Shown here: piece by piece, positions 25,094 to 35,198 of the stretch | How the letters are laid out: every line of letters begins with the position of its first letter | Numbering within the stretch: the stretch's first letter is position 1 | NCBI RefSeq assembly: GCF_016734815.1 | Contig: NZ_JAERQF010000012.1 | Span: 62,001-126,000, forward strand | Source of the DNA: Hymenobacter rubidus | GTDB lineage: Bacteria > Bacteroidota > Bacteroidia > Cytophagales > Hymenobacteraceae | Direction: 5' to 3' | DNA: 64,000 nucleotides | The notes under the pieces: generated by a model | Databases searched by the model: none | Told to the model about the DNA's origin: nothing | What the model saw: the letters and a program-made list of their open reading frames with translations, nothing else | Translations under genes and position numbers: made by a program

Positions 25094-26335
25094 GTGCAGC
25101 AGCTTTACCAATCCGGACGTCTTTCGCAATACCTGCTGTTGCTGGCCTGCCTGGCTGGCGTGGCGGGGTTGCTGGCCTCGCGGGCGTTTATTGCCATTGC
25201 CCCCATTGTGGGCGTGGTGGCTGCGCTGGCCAATCCTGCCCTGCGGCACTCTTTGCCCAACTATTTCCGCAATGGAGCCGCCATGCGGGCGGCGGCCGTC
25301 ATTGTTTTCTTGCTATTGACGGGGCTCTATACCAGCGAATGGGCCATTTGGCGCCACGAGCTGTTTCGCGACCTGACGTGGCTGGCGGTGCCCCTGGCAT
25401 TCACGCTGGCTGTACCGCTGGCCGGTTGGCAGTGCCTGGCGGTGGGCAGCCTATTTGTGCTGGGCACGGCGGCAGTGGGCGCGGCCACGCTGGTGGGCTA
25501 CCTGCTCAACCCCGCGGCGGGCAACGAAGCCATTCATATTGGGCAGAACATTCCGGCCATCACCCACATATTTCACATTGCTTTCGGGGTGATGCTGGCG
25601 CTGGCTTTTTTTGGCGGGATACTCCTGCGGCGCCATGCGTTGGCTGGCCCGGTGCTGCGCGGGGCATTGGTGGGCGCCGCTTCCGTGGCCGTCATCACGT
25701 TGCACGTGCTGGCCTACCGCACGGGACTGCTGGTGCTATACACGGGCCTATTGGCGGTGGCTTTGCGGTTGCTGCTGAGTCGCAATCGGGTATTGGGCCT
25801 GGGCGTGCTGGCGCTATTGGTGCTGGGTCCGTGGCTGGCTTACAAGCTGCTGCCCTCGGTGCATGAGCGTGTGCAGGGCACCCGGTGGGACATTGAGCAA
25901 TTCAACGAAAGACACGACATCAACGAGTATTCCCTGGCCCGCCGCCTGGCAGCCCTGGAAACGGCCAGCCACATCGTCGGGCAGCACTGGCTGCTGGGCG
26001 TGGGGCCGGCCGATACCCACGCCGCCATGATGGAGCAATACGACTGGAAGAGCTTCGACCTACGCCCCGAAAACCGCGTGGAAGTGCACAACCAGTACGT
26101 GCAGGCCTTGCTGGGTGGTGGGCTGGTGGGCTTGGCGCTCTTGCTGGCGCTCCTTGCTTGGCCATTCACGCAGCGCTGGGCCCGGCGCGATGCCGCCGTG
26201 AGTCTTTTTCTGCTTATCCAGGCCACGGCCATGCTGGTCGATGCCGTGCTGGATTTGCAGTTTGGGCTAAACCTGTTTGTATTTGGCTACGGCTTTCTGG
26301 TGGTGGCAGGCGAGCGAAGGAGCAATGAGCAATGA
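25094..26335 (+). CDS. O-antigen ligase family membrane protein
   Basis: A 413-aa inner-membrane protein with about ten hydrophobic segments and a large periplasmic loop near residues 250-330 (HERVQGTRWDIEQFNERHDI, VEVHNQYVQALLGGGLVGLA), the layout of the Wzy_C/WaaL family that joins O-antigen or similar glycan chains to a carrier or links repeat units. The HNQYVQALLGGG motif is the family's typical late periplasmic signature. Start is GTG at 25094. No other glycan genes adjoin it, but a glycosyltransferase and a flippase occur at 60-64 kb. The TGA stop lies inside a heptanucleotide repeat run. Confidence 0.82.
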   Translation: MQQLYQSGRLSQYLLLLACLAGVAGLLASRAFIAIAPIVGVVAALANPALRHSLPNYFRNGAAMRAAAVIVFLLLTGLYTSEWAIWRHELFRDLTWLAVPLAFTLAVPLAGWQCLAVGSLFVLGTAAVGAATLVGYLLNPAAGNEAIHIGQNIPAITHIFHIAFGVMLALAFFGGILLRRHALAGPVLRGALVGAASVAVITLHVLAYRTGLLVLYTGLLAVALRLLLSRNRVLGLGVLALLVLGPWLAYKLLPSVHERVQGTRWDIEQFNERHDINEYSLARRLAALETASHIVGQHWLLGVGPADTHAAMMEQYDWKSFDLRPENRVEVHNQYVQALLGGGLVGLALLLALLAWPFTQRWARRDAAVSLFLLIQATAMLVDAVLDLQFGLNLFVFGYGFLVVAGERRSNEQ

Positions 26336-26396
26336 GCTATGAGCTATGAGCTATGAGCTATGAGCTATGAGCTATGAGCTATGAGCTATGAGCAAA
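26320..26396 (+). repeat. Heptanucleotide run GAGCAAT(2)-GAGCTAT(8)-GAGCAAA
   Basis: Two GAGCAAT units (26320-26333) then eight GAGCTAT units (26334-26389) and a last GAGCAAA. It begins within the last codons of the O-antigen ligase gene and runs straight into repeat A3. Seven is not a multiple of three, so three units put TGA in all plus frames, and the GAGCTAT version puts TAG in all minus frames. Confidence 0.95.
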
Positions 26397-26497
26397 AGAA
26401 CGTCATGCTGAGCATAGTCGAAGCATCTCTACCGCATTAGTAAAATTGATTACTTGCGCAGTAGAGATGCTTCGACTACGCTCAGCATGACCGTTCT
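26397..26497. repeat. Type A palindrome, copy A3
   Basis: AGAACGTCATGCTGAGCATA then GTCGAAGCATCTCTACC on the left; reverse complement on the right ending CATGACCGTTCT. Lies between convergent O-antigen ligase and dapA genes. Confidence 0.9.
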
Positions 26498-26520
26498 GCC
26501 AGCTGTACGCCTATCAAAGA

Positions 26521-27405
26521 CTATAACGCCTTCCGAATCCGGTCTTTCAGGCCCTCCGTGGCTTCGAGTAGCGGCAGGCGCACGGCGGCTCCGCACACGC
26601 CCAGGGACTCCAGCACCGCTTTTACACCAACCGGGTTGCTTTCCTCATACATCAAAGGGTTGAGGGGCAGCAGGTGGAAAAGGCCGTCGCGGGCCGTGGC
26701 AAAGTCGCCGGCCAGCGCGGCGCGGGTCAGGTCCGAAAACCGCTTGGGGTAGGCATTGGCCAGCACCGAAATAGCGCCTACGCCCCCGCAGGAAATGAGG
26801 GCGGGCGTGAGCATGTCGTCGCCGGAAATCAGCAGGAAATCCTTGGGCTTGCGGGCCGCAATGGTGAGGCACTGCTCCATGAGGCCGCTGGCTTCCTTAA
26901 TGCCGATGATGTTGGGGTGCTGGGCCAGGCGCAGCGTGGTTTCGGCGGTGAGGTTGGAGGCCGTGCGGCCGGGCACGTTGTAGAGCAGGAGGGGCACCGG
27001 GCTGGCGTCGGCCAGGTGCTGGTAGTGGGCCACCAGGCCGGCCTGGCTGGGCTTGTTGTAGGCCGGGCTGGCCGAAAGCACGGCGGCAACGCCGTGCAAA
27101 TCGGTGGTACGCAGGGCTTCTTCGGCGGCGGCGGTGTCGTTGCTGCCAATGCCGTACACCAGCGGCACCCGGCCGGCTACGTGCTCCTTGGCCACGCGGA
27201 GCAACTCGGTTTTTTCAGCGGCCGTCGTGGTAGGCGACTCGCCCGTGGTGCCGTTCACTACCAGGTATTCGACGCCGCCCTCGATGCAGAAATCCAGCAG
27301 CCGGCGCCATCCGTCGTAGTCCACCGCGAAACTCGCAGTGAACGGGGTGACCAGGGCAACGCCCGTGCCGTAAAATACCGGAAGCCGGGAGCCAGAGTTG
27401 TTCAT
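26521..27405 (-). CDS. dapA: 4-hydroxy-tetrahydrodipicolinate synthase
   Basis: A 294-aa cytoplasmic enzyme that condenses pyruvate with aspartate semialdehyde, the first committed step to diaminopimelate and lysine. The TIM-barrel motifs are clear: GTGVALVTPF, LVVNGTTGESPTTT, LLLYNVPGRTASNL with the catalytic Tyr, and IGIKEASG with the Schiff-base Lys. The ATG at 27405 (MNNSGSRLPVFYGTGVALVT) was chosen over an upstream start at 27441. A candidate -7 box TACTTTTG lies 34 bp upstream. It stands alone. Confidence 0.95.
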   Translation of the reverse strand: MNNSGSRLPVFYGTGVALVTPFTASFAVDYDGWRRLLDFCIEGGVEYLVVNGTTGESPTTTAAEKTELLRVAKEHVAGRVPLVYGIGSNDTAAAEEALRTTDLHGVAAVLSASPAYNKPSQAGLVAHYQHLADASPVPLLLYNVPGRTASNLTAETTLRLAQHPNIIGIKEASGLMEQCLTIAARKPKDFLLISGDDMLTPALISCGGVGAISVLANAYPKRFSDLTRAALAGDFATARDGLFHLLPLNPLMYEESNPVGVKAVLESLGVCGAAVRLPLLEATEGLKDRIRKAL

Positions 27406-27438
27406 GCCGGGAGGTTTTGGGGTTAGTTTTGTGGGCTG

Positions 27439-27446
27439 CAAAAGTA
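27439..27446 (-). promoter_or_regulatory. Candidate -7 box TACTTTTG upstream of dapA
   Basis: Reads TACTTTTG on the minus strand, matching TAnnTTTG, 33 bp before the ATG; no -33 TTG seen. Confidence 0.45.
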
Positions 27447-27539
27447 GTGCGTGGGCTTGTTTTCCGTCGGCACTCCTGCTTTATCGTGGCGTTCACTAAC
27501 TTTTTTTCTGGTTGCGACGCTTAGCGCCGCGCACTTTTC

Positions 27540-28463
27540 ATGAAACTTACGTCTGCTTCCCTCCTGCTGGTGGCCCTCGCCGTGGCCGCCTGCGATTCCA
27601 AAACCGCTACTACCGGCGAAGCTGCTACCAGCAGCGCCACCGTAGAAGCCGCCACCATCGACCCGGCCGCCGCCGAAACCTCCGGCACCAAAGCCACGGC
27701 CGCCGACGAAGCCAACGCCACGCCAGCGCCCGACCCCAGCACCATTCCGGCCGCCAAGGCCACCGATGCCGCCGCCATTCTGGCCCGGCCGCAGGTGCCC
27801 ATCCTGTGCTACCACCAGATTCGGGACTGGACGGCCCGCGACTCCAAAAACGCCAAGGACTACATCACGCCCATTGCCACGTTCAAAGGGCACATCAAGA
27901 TGCTGGCCGACTCGGGCTACCACACCATCTCGCCCGACCAGCTCTACGCCTACATGACCACCGGCGCCAAGCTGCCGAGCAAGCCCATCATGCTCACGTT
28001 TGATGACACCGACCTCGACCAGTTCACCATCGCCCGCCCCGAGCTGGACAAGTACGGCTACAAGGCCATGTATTTCGTGATGACCGTGAGCTTGGGCCGC
28101 CCCCACTACATGACCAAAGCCATGGTGAAGCAGCTCTCCGACGAGGGCAACGTCATCGGCTCGCACACCTGGGACCACCACAACGTGAAGAAGTACCAGG
28201 GCAAAGACTGGGAAACCCAAATCGACAAGCCCACCAAGACGCTAGAAGAAATCACGGGCAAGAAAATCGTGTACTTCGCCTACCCCTTCGGCCTCTGGAA
28301 CCCCCAGGCCTTCCCCGAGTTAAAGAAGCGCGGCTTCGTGGCTGCTTTCTCGCTAGCCGAAAAGCGCGACCAGAACGACCCGCTCTTTACCATCCGCCGC
28401 ATCATTGCCAGCGGCTACTGGTCGCCCAAAACATTACGCAACAACATCGTACAGTCGTTCTAA
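27540..28463 (+). CDS. Lipoprotein polysaccharide deacetylase (CE4)
   Basis: A 307-aa predicted lipoprotein: MKLTSASLLLVALAVAACDS has a lipobox with Cys at residue 18, followed by a Thr/Ala/Glu-rich linker of about 60 residues. The CE4 domain begins with PILCYHQIRDW and shows the Asp pair in MLTFDDTDLD, the His pair in GSHTWDHHN and a FAYPFG motif, so a metal-dependent deacetylase of an envelope glycan is expected. Start is ATG at 27540. It is divergent from dapA and ends before a terminator-containing palindrome. It is only distantly similar to the deacetylase at 94-915. Confidence 0.88.
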   Translation: MKLTSASLLLVALAVAACDSKTATTGEAATSSATVEAATIDPAAAETSGTKATAADEANATPAPDPSTIPAAKATDAAAILARPQVPILCYHQIRDWTARDSKNAKDYITPIATFKGHIKMLADSGYHTISPDQLYAYMTTGAKLPSKPIMLTFDDTDLDQFTIARPELDKYGYKAMYFVMTVSLGRPHYMTKAMVKQLSDEGNVIGSHTWDHHNVKKYQGKDWETQIDKPTKTLEEITGKKIVYFAYPFGLWNPQAFPELKKRGFVAAFSLAEKRDQNDPLFTIRRIIASGYWSPKTLRNNIVQSF

Positions 28464-28473
28464 CGGACAACCA

Positions 28474-28632
28474 CACCCCCTGACCCGCATTCCAAAAGAG
28501 AGGAGGCACCGGTTCGGAACAGACTTGAACACAAAGAGCCTTCTGCTAATGCAGAAGGCTCTTTTTATGGTAGGTAATGACGTGGTTACAAGACCGGTGC
28601 CCCCTCTCCGCGGGAGAGGGGGTCAGGGGGTG
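28474..28632. repeat. Composite palindrome flanking a terminator
   Basis: Outer 13-bp arms CACCCCCTGACCC (28474-28486) and GGGTCAGGGGGTG (28620-28632), then imperfect inner arms around GAGAGGAGGCACCGGT and ACCGGTGCCCCCTCTC. The centre carries the terminator at 28533-28566. Confidence 0.85.
28533..28566 (+). terminator. Strong terminator between convergent deacetylase and ligA genes
   Basis: Perfect 14-bp stem AAAGAGCCTTCTGC / GCAGAAGGCTCTTT, loop TAAT, followed by TT. Confidence 0.85.
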
Positions 28633-28649
28633 AGGTTGACGCTGGGCCG

Positions 28650-30776
<2,127 letters not shown>

Positions 30777-30786
30777 TCAATTAAAA

Positions 30787-30886
30787 CAGAACGTCATGCT
30801 GAGCTTGCCGAAGCATCTCTACTGTGCAAGTAATCAGATTTACTGCTGCGGTAGAGATGCTTCGACAAGCTCAGCATGACGTTCTG
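30787..30886. repeat. Type A palindrome, copy A4
   Basis: CAGAACGTCATGCTGAGCTT and its reverse complement AAGCTCAGCATGACGTTCTG at the ends, with GAAGCATCTCTAC / GTAGAGATGCTTC inside. Located between the DUF4920 gene and ligA, both on the minus strand. Confidence 0.92.
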
Positions 30887-30904
30887 TTGGGGTTTCTTAG
30901 GCGG

Positions 30905-31519
30905 CTAGTCGCGCACCAGCACACCATCGGCCAGAAACGTGAGCTGCTGCTCGTCCTGGCTGATGGCGGCGATTTCCTGGTCGGATTTGCCGGCGTCTTT
31001 GGCATAATGCTGCAGTTCTGCTTTCGGCACCGTGCTGCGGTAGGCCCAGCCGCTCACCACCACGTCGTGGCCGCTGAGGTCTTTGGGCACAAAAAACGCA
31101 TAATCCCGAAAGCGGACGCGCATTTGCTTGCCATCGGCGGTGGGCAAGGTCATCCAGCAGCCTTTGGCCTGGCACACGGCGCTGGCTTTGCCCACCAGCT
31201 TCACCTGGGCCGAGTCGCGGCTGCCCAGGGCGGTGGGCAGCGCACTCATGGGCAGGGCGCCAGCGGGCGTGATGGCCGCACCGTAGGTTTGGCCGGGCGT
31301 GGCGGGCGCTACGCTCGTGCTGGAGTGGTTTTCCGCGCCTTCTTCCTCTTCTTCGTTAGCTTCACCGCCTGTGCCTTTGGGCACGTCCGAGTCGTGGCCG
31401 TTCACTTCGTTTTGGCCTTGCGGCACCGGCAGAACCGGGTTGATGGGGGCCGAAGGGAAGAAGCGCAGCACCACCAGAATGGCAATCAGGACGGCGGCAA
31501 ACGAAAGCAGAAATTTCAT
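30905..31519 (-). CDS. DUF4920 domain protein
   Basis: A 204-aa membrane-anchored or secreted protein. MKFLLSFAAVLIAILVVLRF is a single N-terminal hydrophobic segment; a low-complexity acidic stretch (GGEANEEEEEGAENHS) follows. The DUF4920 domain covers about 80-204 with GQTYGAAITPAG, AVCQAKGCWMTLPTADGKQM and FFVPKDLSGHDVVVSGWAYR, containing two conserved Cys (CQAKGC) that could bind a metal. The domain's function is not known. I chose the ATG at 31519, which begins the hydrophobic segment; a start at 31552 would precede it with a poor leader. A weak TCAGTTTG box lies near 31561. Confidence 0.85.
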   Translation of the reverse strand: MKFLLSFAAVLIAILVVLRFFPSAPINPVLPVPQGQNEVNGHDSDVPKGTGGEANEEEEEGAENHSSTSVAPATPGQTYGAAITPAGALPMSALPTALGSRDSAQVKLVGKASAVCQAKGCWMTLPTADGKQMRVRFRDYAFFVPKDLSGHDVVVSGWAYRSTVPKAELQHYAKDAGKSDQEIAAISQDEQQLTFLADGVLVRD

Positions 31520-31614
31520 AAATAAGGGGGGGGTAAAAGGACTCAGGAGCACACCGGTGCCAAACTGAAACAGGGAATTGGATTTACTGTGGTAAAAGAC
31601 ACACCACCAACCGT

Positions 31615-32232
31615 TTATTGGCTGATAACAACGGTTTTGCCCAGCTTGCGTGCGTAGGCCATGCGACGCTCGGCACCGCCCGCCGCCGTGTAGTCGAACC
31701 CAACCGTGCTGGGGTCCTCGCGCAGGGCCGACCAGGTTTTAGCGTCTACTTCGGCTGGCTGCTCTGCCCCGGCCGGAATGGCGGGCTGCGTGAAATGCGC
31801 ACTCGAGAAAAAGGCGTTCATGCCCTGCAAAATGGCAATTTCCTGGTCGCGCACACTAGCGGCCTGCGAGTCGGTCAGCGCCTTTTCGGAGAGCAGGGCG
31901 CGGGCCGGAATTACTTCATGGCGCAGCGTATCGCCGGTGGCACTCGTCACGATGAGGTGGGCCTGGGCCGTGAGCACGCGGGGGCCGCGCAGCTCCAGCA
32001 CAAAACGGTCTTCGGAAGTGGGACTGGAGAAAGCATGCGTCGTGCTCACAGAGTTGAGCACCGTTTTGCCACTTACGCGGGTGCGGCTGCCGGCTGCCGG
32101 CGGGGTGTAGGTAGACCGAGGGTCAACGGTTGAGTTGCTCACTTCGCGTTCGGTGCTCACGCAGGAAGCTAATTGCAACGAGAGGCCGGCGGCCAGCACA
32201 AGGCCGGAGAGTTTAAGAATGGGAGTTTTCAT
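31615..32232 (-). CDS. Hypothetical lipoprotein
   Basis: 205 aa with the lipobox LQLASC (Cys 24) after a typical leader (MKTPILKLSGLVLAAGLS). The mature protein has a Ser/Thr-rich start, then ELRGPRVLTAQAHLIVTSATGDTLRHEV and a helical part (DSQAASVRDQEIAILQGMNA). I do not recognise a domain. It is probably anchored in the inner or outer membrane facing the periplasm. A TACCTTCG box lies 36 bp upstream on the minus strand. The DUF4920 gene follows after 95 bp, so the two may be transcribed together. Confidence 0.75.
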   Translation of the reverse strand: MKTPILKLSGLVLAAGLSLQLASCVSTEREVSNSTVDPRSTYTPPAAGSRTRVSGKTVLNSVSTTHAFSSPTSEDRFVLELRGPRVLTAQAHLIVTSATGDTLRHEVIPARALLSEKALTDSQAASVRDQEIAILQGMNAFFSSAHFTQPAIPAGAEQPAEVDAKTWSALREDPSTVGFDYTAAGGAERRMAYARKLGKTVVISQ

Positions 32233-32267
32233 ATAGGGAAACGCGGCCCGTTACGGGGTTGGGAGCA

Positions 32268-32275
32268 CGAAGGTA
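32268..32275 (-). promoter_or_regulatory. Candidate -7 box TACCTTCG for the lipoprotein gene
   Basis: One mismatch from TAnnTTTG on the minus strand, 35 bp before the ATG. Confidence 0.35.
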
Positions 32276-32383
32276 AGGTGGGAAAATGAGGTCGGGAACA
32301 CTCAACCGCGAATAGCAGGAAGTTCGATAACGGGATTTTTACGAAAAAGTACACCTAATGGGTGTGCCCCTGCCCGTTGGGGT

Positions 32384-33124
32384 TTAAAACAGGCCCACCT
32401 CCAGGCCCAGCACCCAGCGCGGCAGCTCGGGCCAGGCGGCGTAGCCGGGTGCCAAAGCCGACGTCAGGCGATAGCGCCCCACCAAGGCGTAGCGGTCGAT
32501 GCCGAGCCGGACCCCTGCCACTCCCTTCCAACGCTTCAGGTAAGGCAGGCCGTATTCCGTTGTTTCAACGGAGCCGATACCGGGCGCGGGAGTATCTTCC
32601 ATCGTGTGGGTGGTGGCCACTACCCAGGCGCCGCCCGCCAGCAGGTCGAGGTAGCGGCCCACGGCATTGCCCCGGCGGCCGGCATTCACTCGTAAGCTGA
32701 TTTCGCCGAATGCCTGATGGAGGCCCAGCGTTTCCTGAAGGTGCAGCGTGGCAGTAGGGAAGGTTTTTTGCGCAGTTTGGGCCAGGGCGTAGTGCAGATA
32801 GGCGTAGCCGGCATCCATGTTCAGGGCAAAAGTCTGGTTGAGGCGGACCTTGAACCGGCCACCCCCACGCAGCTCCGAGGCGCGCGGCCCGTAACGAGGC
32901 GTAGCACCAATGCCAGCAGGGCCAGCCACCAGCCCAAACCCCGCGAAGAAATGCCCAAAATACCGCCGATTGGGGCCGAAAGTAGTTTTCACGGTGTCGT
33001 CGGCCACGTTGGCTTGCACCAGTACCTGCTGCGCCTGCGCGTTCAGCATGGCGCCGCCATTTAGCAGCAATATAGCTCCCAACCGCAGCGCCCAGCGCCT
33101 TGTTATGACCTGCCAGCCGTGCAT
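32384..33124 (-). CDS. Predicted outer-membrane beta-barrel protein
   Basis: 246 aa from the ATG at 33124 (MHGWQVITRRWALRLGAILL, signal peptide about 1-31, ending NAQAQ). The mature part is made of alternating amphipathic strands with aromatic residues (FGHFFAGFGLVAGP, FALNMDAGYAYLHYALAQ, LGLHQAFGEISLRVNAGRRG, GVAGVRLGIDRYALVGRYRL) and ends with strand LPRWVLGLEVGLF, the aromatic C-terminus usual for outer-membrane barrels. The start overlaps the stop of the subtilase gene by one base (TAATG), so the two are cotranslated. Function unknown. Confidence 0.75.
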   Translation of the reverse strand: MHGWQVITRRWALRLGAILLLNGGAMLNAQAQQVLVQANVADDTVKTTFGPNRRYFGHFFAGFGLVAGPAGIGATPRYGPRASELRGGGRFKVRLNQTFALNMDAGYAYLHYALAQTAQKTFPTATLHLQETLGLHQAFGEISLRVNAGRRGNAVGRYLDLLAGGAWVVATTHTMEDTPAPGIGSVETTEYGLPYLKRWKGVAGVRLGIDRYALVGRYRLTSALAPGYAAWPELPRWVLGLEVGLF

Positions 33125-34950
33125 TATTGTTCCGAATAAGTGGCAGTATAGCCCTTGAACTGCACCCGCAGCACGTCGCCCCCGCGCAGCAGGCGGCGCG
33201 GCACCTGCACCACCAGGCGCTGGGTTACGGCGCGGGTTTCGTAGCGCCGCAGTACGCCCCGACGGTCGGCTAGGTTCCAGTAGAGGTAGGCGGGGTAGTT
33301 GGGCTCGGGCAAGGGAGCCAGTGGGGCGTCGCCGGCCGGCACGGGCTGCTCGTGCCCCACGCGGGGCGTGTGCTCGTCGGATGGCGTTTTTTGGTCGCTG
33401 GCGGCGGCGGCGGGCATGGTGGCTTCGCTCTGGTCGGAAAGGAGGGGCAGTTGCTCGGCGGGCCGGATGGCGGCCTCCGGGCGAATGACGACGGCCACCA
33501 GGCTGTCGTGCGGCACAAAATCGAAGGTTGGCACCCCGACGGCGGCCGGCGCCGGGGCGGCAAAGCGGGCGAGGCGGGGCCGGCCGTAGCCATGCGCATA
33601 ATCGAAATACGGATACAACTCGCCCGCCTGCTCCAAGGCCTTGAACAGCTGCATGGCCGTCAGCGTGCGGTGTTGCTGCCACAGGCAGGCCGCTAGGCCC
33701 GCCACCAGCGGCGCGGCAAAGGACGTGCCCTCCAGCCGCTCGTAGCCGTTGGGCGTGGCGGTAAGCACAATGCCAAATGCCGCCAGGTTGGGCTTGGGCC
33801 GACGGTCAGCGGTAGGCCCAAATGAGCTAAAATCAACGTGCAAACCGGTTTCGGGGTCGAGGCCACCCACGGCCAGCACCGAGTCGGCATCGGCCGGCGT
33901 CCCGATGCGCACCCAGTCGTTGTCGCCATCGTTGCCCGCCGCACTCACGACCAGCAGGCCCTTGCGGGCGGCCAGGTTGGCGGCGCGGGCAATGAGGCTG
34001 CGCTGCCCGTTCATTTGCTCCGGAAAATAGCGCTGCTCGGTGTAGGCCAGCGAGGAATTGATGATGTCGGCCCCCAGGCGGTCGGCCCATTCCACGGCAG
34101 CCAGCCAGGCTTCCTCTTCCGCGTAGCGCTCCCGGCTGAGCTGTTCGGTGCGGGCCAGTAGGTATTCGGCACCCGGGGCCAGGCCCAGCGCCGGGCCCAA
34201 CAGCCCGTCGGGGCCGTCGGGCAGCCGGCCTGCCAGGCAGCCCATTACCTCGGTGCCGTGGCTGCCGGTGCGGAACACGTCGTCGCGGTTTTTCAGAAAG
34301 TCGTGAGTCGCCACGATGCGCTTGCTGGCCACCAGCGCCCGAAAGGCCGGGTGCTCGGGCAGGCCCCGGAAGCCAACGTCAAACACGGCAATGCGGAGCC
34401 CCTGCCCGGTCGTTCCCGCGGCGCGCAGGGCAGCCCCATCCAGGTGAGCGGTTTGCCGGCGGGCCAGCAGGTACTCATTGGGCGTAATAGGCTTGGGCTG
34501 AATAGGGTACTGGGGTATTTCAACCCTGTCGGCCTCTTTCCCAACTGCCGCTATCTGGGCAGTTCGGGCCGGCCAGGCCTCTACCGCGCGCACGCCCGGC
34601 AGGCCTAGCAGGGCAGCGGCCTGGGCGGGTGTGGCCCGGCAGGCCACGGCATTCAGCCAGCGGCTTACGAGGGTGATGGTATCGACCTGCGCTGCAATGG
34701 CCGCCACGTAATCGGGACGCACGGGCAGGTCGGTGGCATCGAAAGCCGGCAGGTGCTGGCGGGCCCGGCGGGCTTGCGCTTCGGGAGAAAAGTACTTTTT
34801 AGGGTCAAATTCGACGCCTTTTTTGTCGCTTAGCGTCACCCAGTACCGGGCCGTGGACTGGCCCTCGGCCCGCTCTTGGGCCGCTGCCTGCATCTCAAAC
34901 GCCGGCAGCAGCCCCAAGCTCAAACAAATACGCAGGTAGAAGCTCTTCAA
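33124..34950 (-). CDS. S8 family subtilisin-like serine peptidase
   Basis: A 608-aa exported protease. Signal peptide about residues 1-24 (MKSFYLRICLSLGLLPAFEM, then QAAAQ). The triad is D191 (IAVFDVGFRGLP), H231 (TGSHGTEVMGCL) and S410 (EGTSFAAPLVAGLAAC); the oxyanion Asn lies in VVSAAGNDGDND. The first 150 residues act as a propeptide-like region. After about residue 455 comes a Pro/Glu-rich stretch, then a C-terminal beta segment ending LLRGGDVLRVQFKG. I see no standard T9SS sorting motif, so the exact location is open. It overlaps by one base a barrel-protein gene. Confidence 0.92.
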   Translation of the reverse strand: MKSFYLRICLSLGLLPAFEMQAAAQERAEGQSTARYWVTLSDKKGVEFDPKKYFSPEAQARRARQHLPAFDATDLPVRPDYVAAIAAQVDTITLVSRWLNAVACRATPAQAAALLGLPGVRAVEAWPARTAQIAAVGKEADRVEIPQYPIQPKPITPNEYLLARRQTAHLDGAALRAAGTTGQGLRIAVFDVGFRGLPEHPAFRALVASKRIVATHDFLKNRDDVFRTGSHGTEVMGCLAGRLPDGPDGLLGPALGLAPGAEYLLARTEQLSRERYAEEEAWLAAVEWADRLGADIINSSLAYTEQRYFPEQMNGQRSLIARAANLAARKGLLVVSAAGNDGDNDWVRIGTPADADSVLAVGGLDPETGLHVDFSSFGPTADRRPKPNLAAFGIVLTATPNGYERLEGTSFAAPLVAGLAACLWQQHRTLTAMQLFKALEQAGELYPYFDYAHGYGRPRLARFAAPAPAAVGVPTFDFVPHDSLVAVVIRPEAAIRPAEQLPLLSDQSEATMPAAAASDQKTPSDEHTPRVGHEQPVPAGDAPLAPLPEPNYPAYLYWNLADRRGVLRRYETRAVTQRLVVQVPRRLLRGGDVLRVQFKGYTATYSEQ

Positions 34951-35198
34951 AACGGGATGATTCCGACTGTATGGCAGAAGCTGTTAGGAAATATAATTTG
35001 TTCGTCGTGCCGGGCGCAGCGAAACAGCGGCCGCGCTTAGGCAATCTGCTGGTCAGGATTCACTGCTGCATGCCAGAAGCTGCGCTCGGCGTGATGTTCG
35101 GACGGCTAGTTGCCTCCCGGTATCATCGCAGCCCTTGCCTTGCTGAACCTCAAGTATCCATCGAACAAATTGCTTTGCACGGCTCAGCACGACGCCTG
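34951..35198. other. Gene-free stretch with degraded composite repeat
   Basis: Holds GAAGCTGTTAGGAAAT at 34977, a degraded E-type end, and a wide imperfect palindrome CGTCGTGCCGGGCGCAGC (about 35003) with GCTCAGCACGACG (about 35180). No gene seen. Confidence 0.5.

Noticed and set aside
26320..26396. Short tandem repeats as a CRISPR array
   Set aside because: Unit is 7 bp with no spacers, and no cas genes are present.
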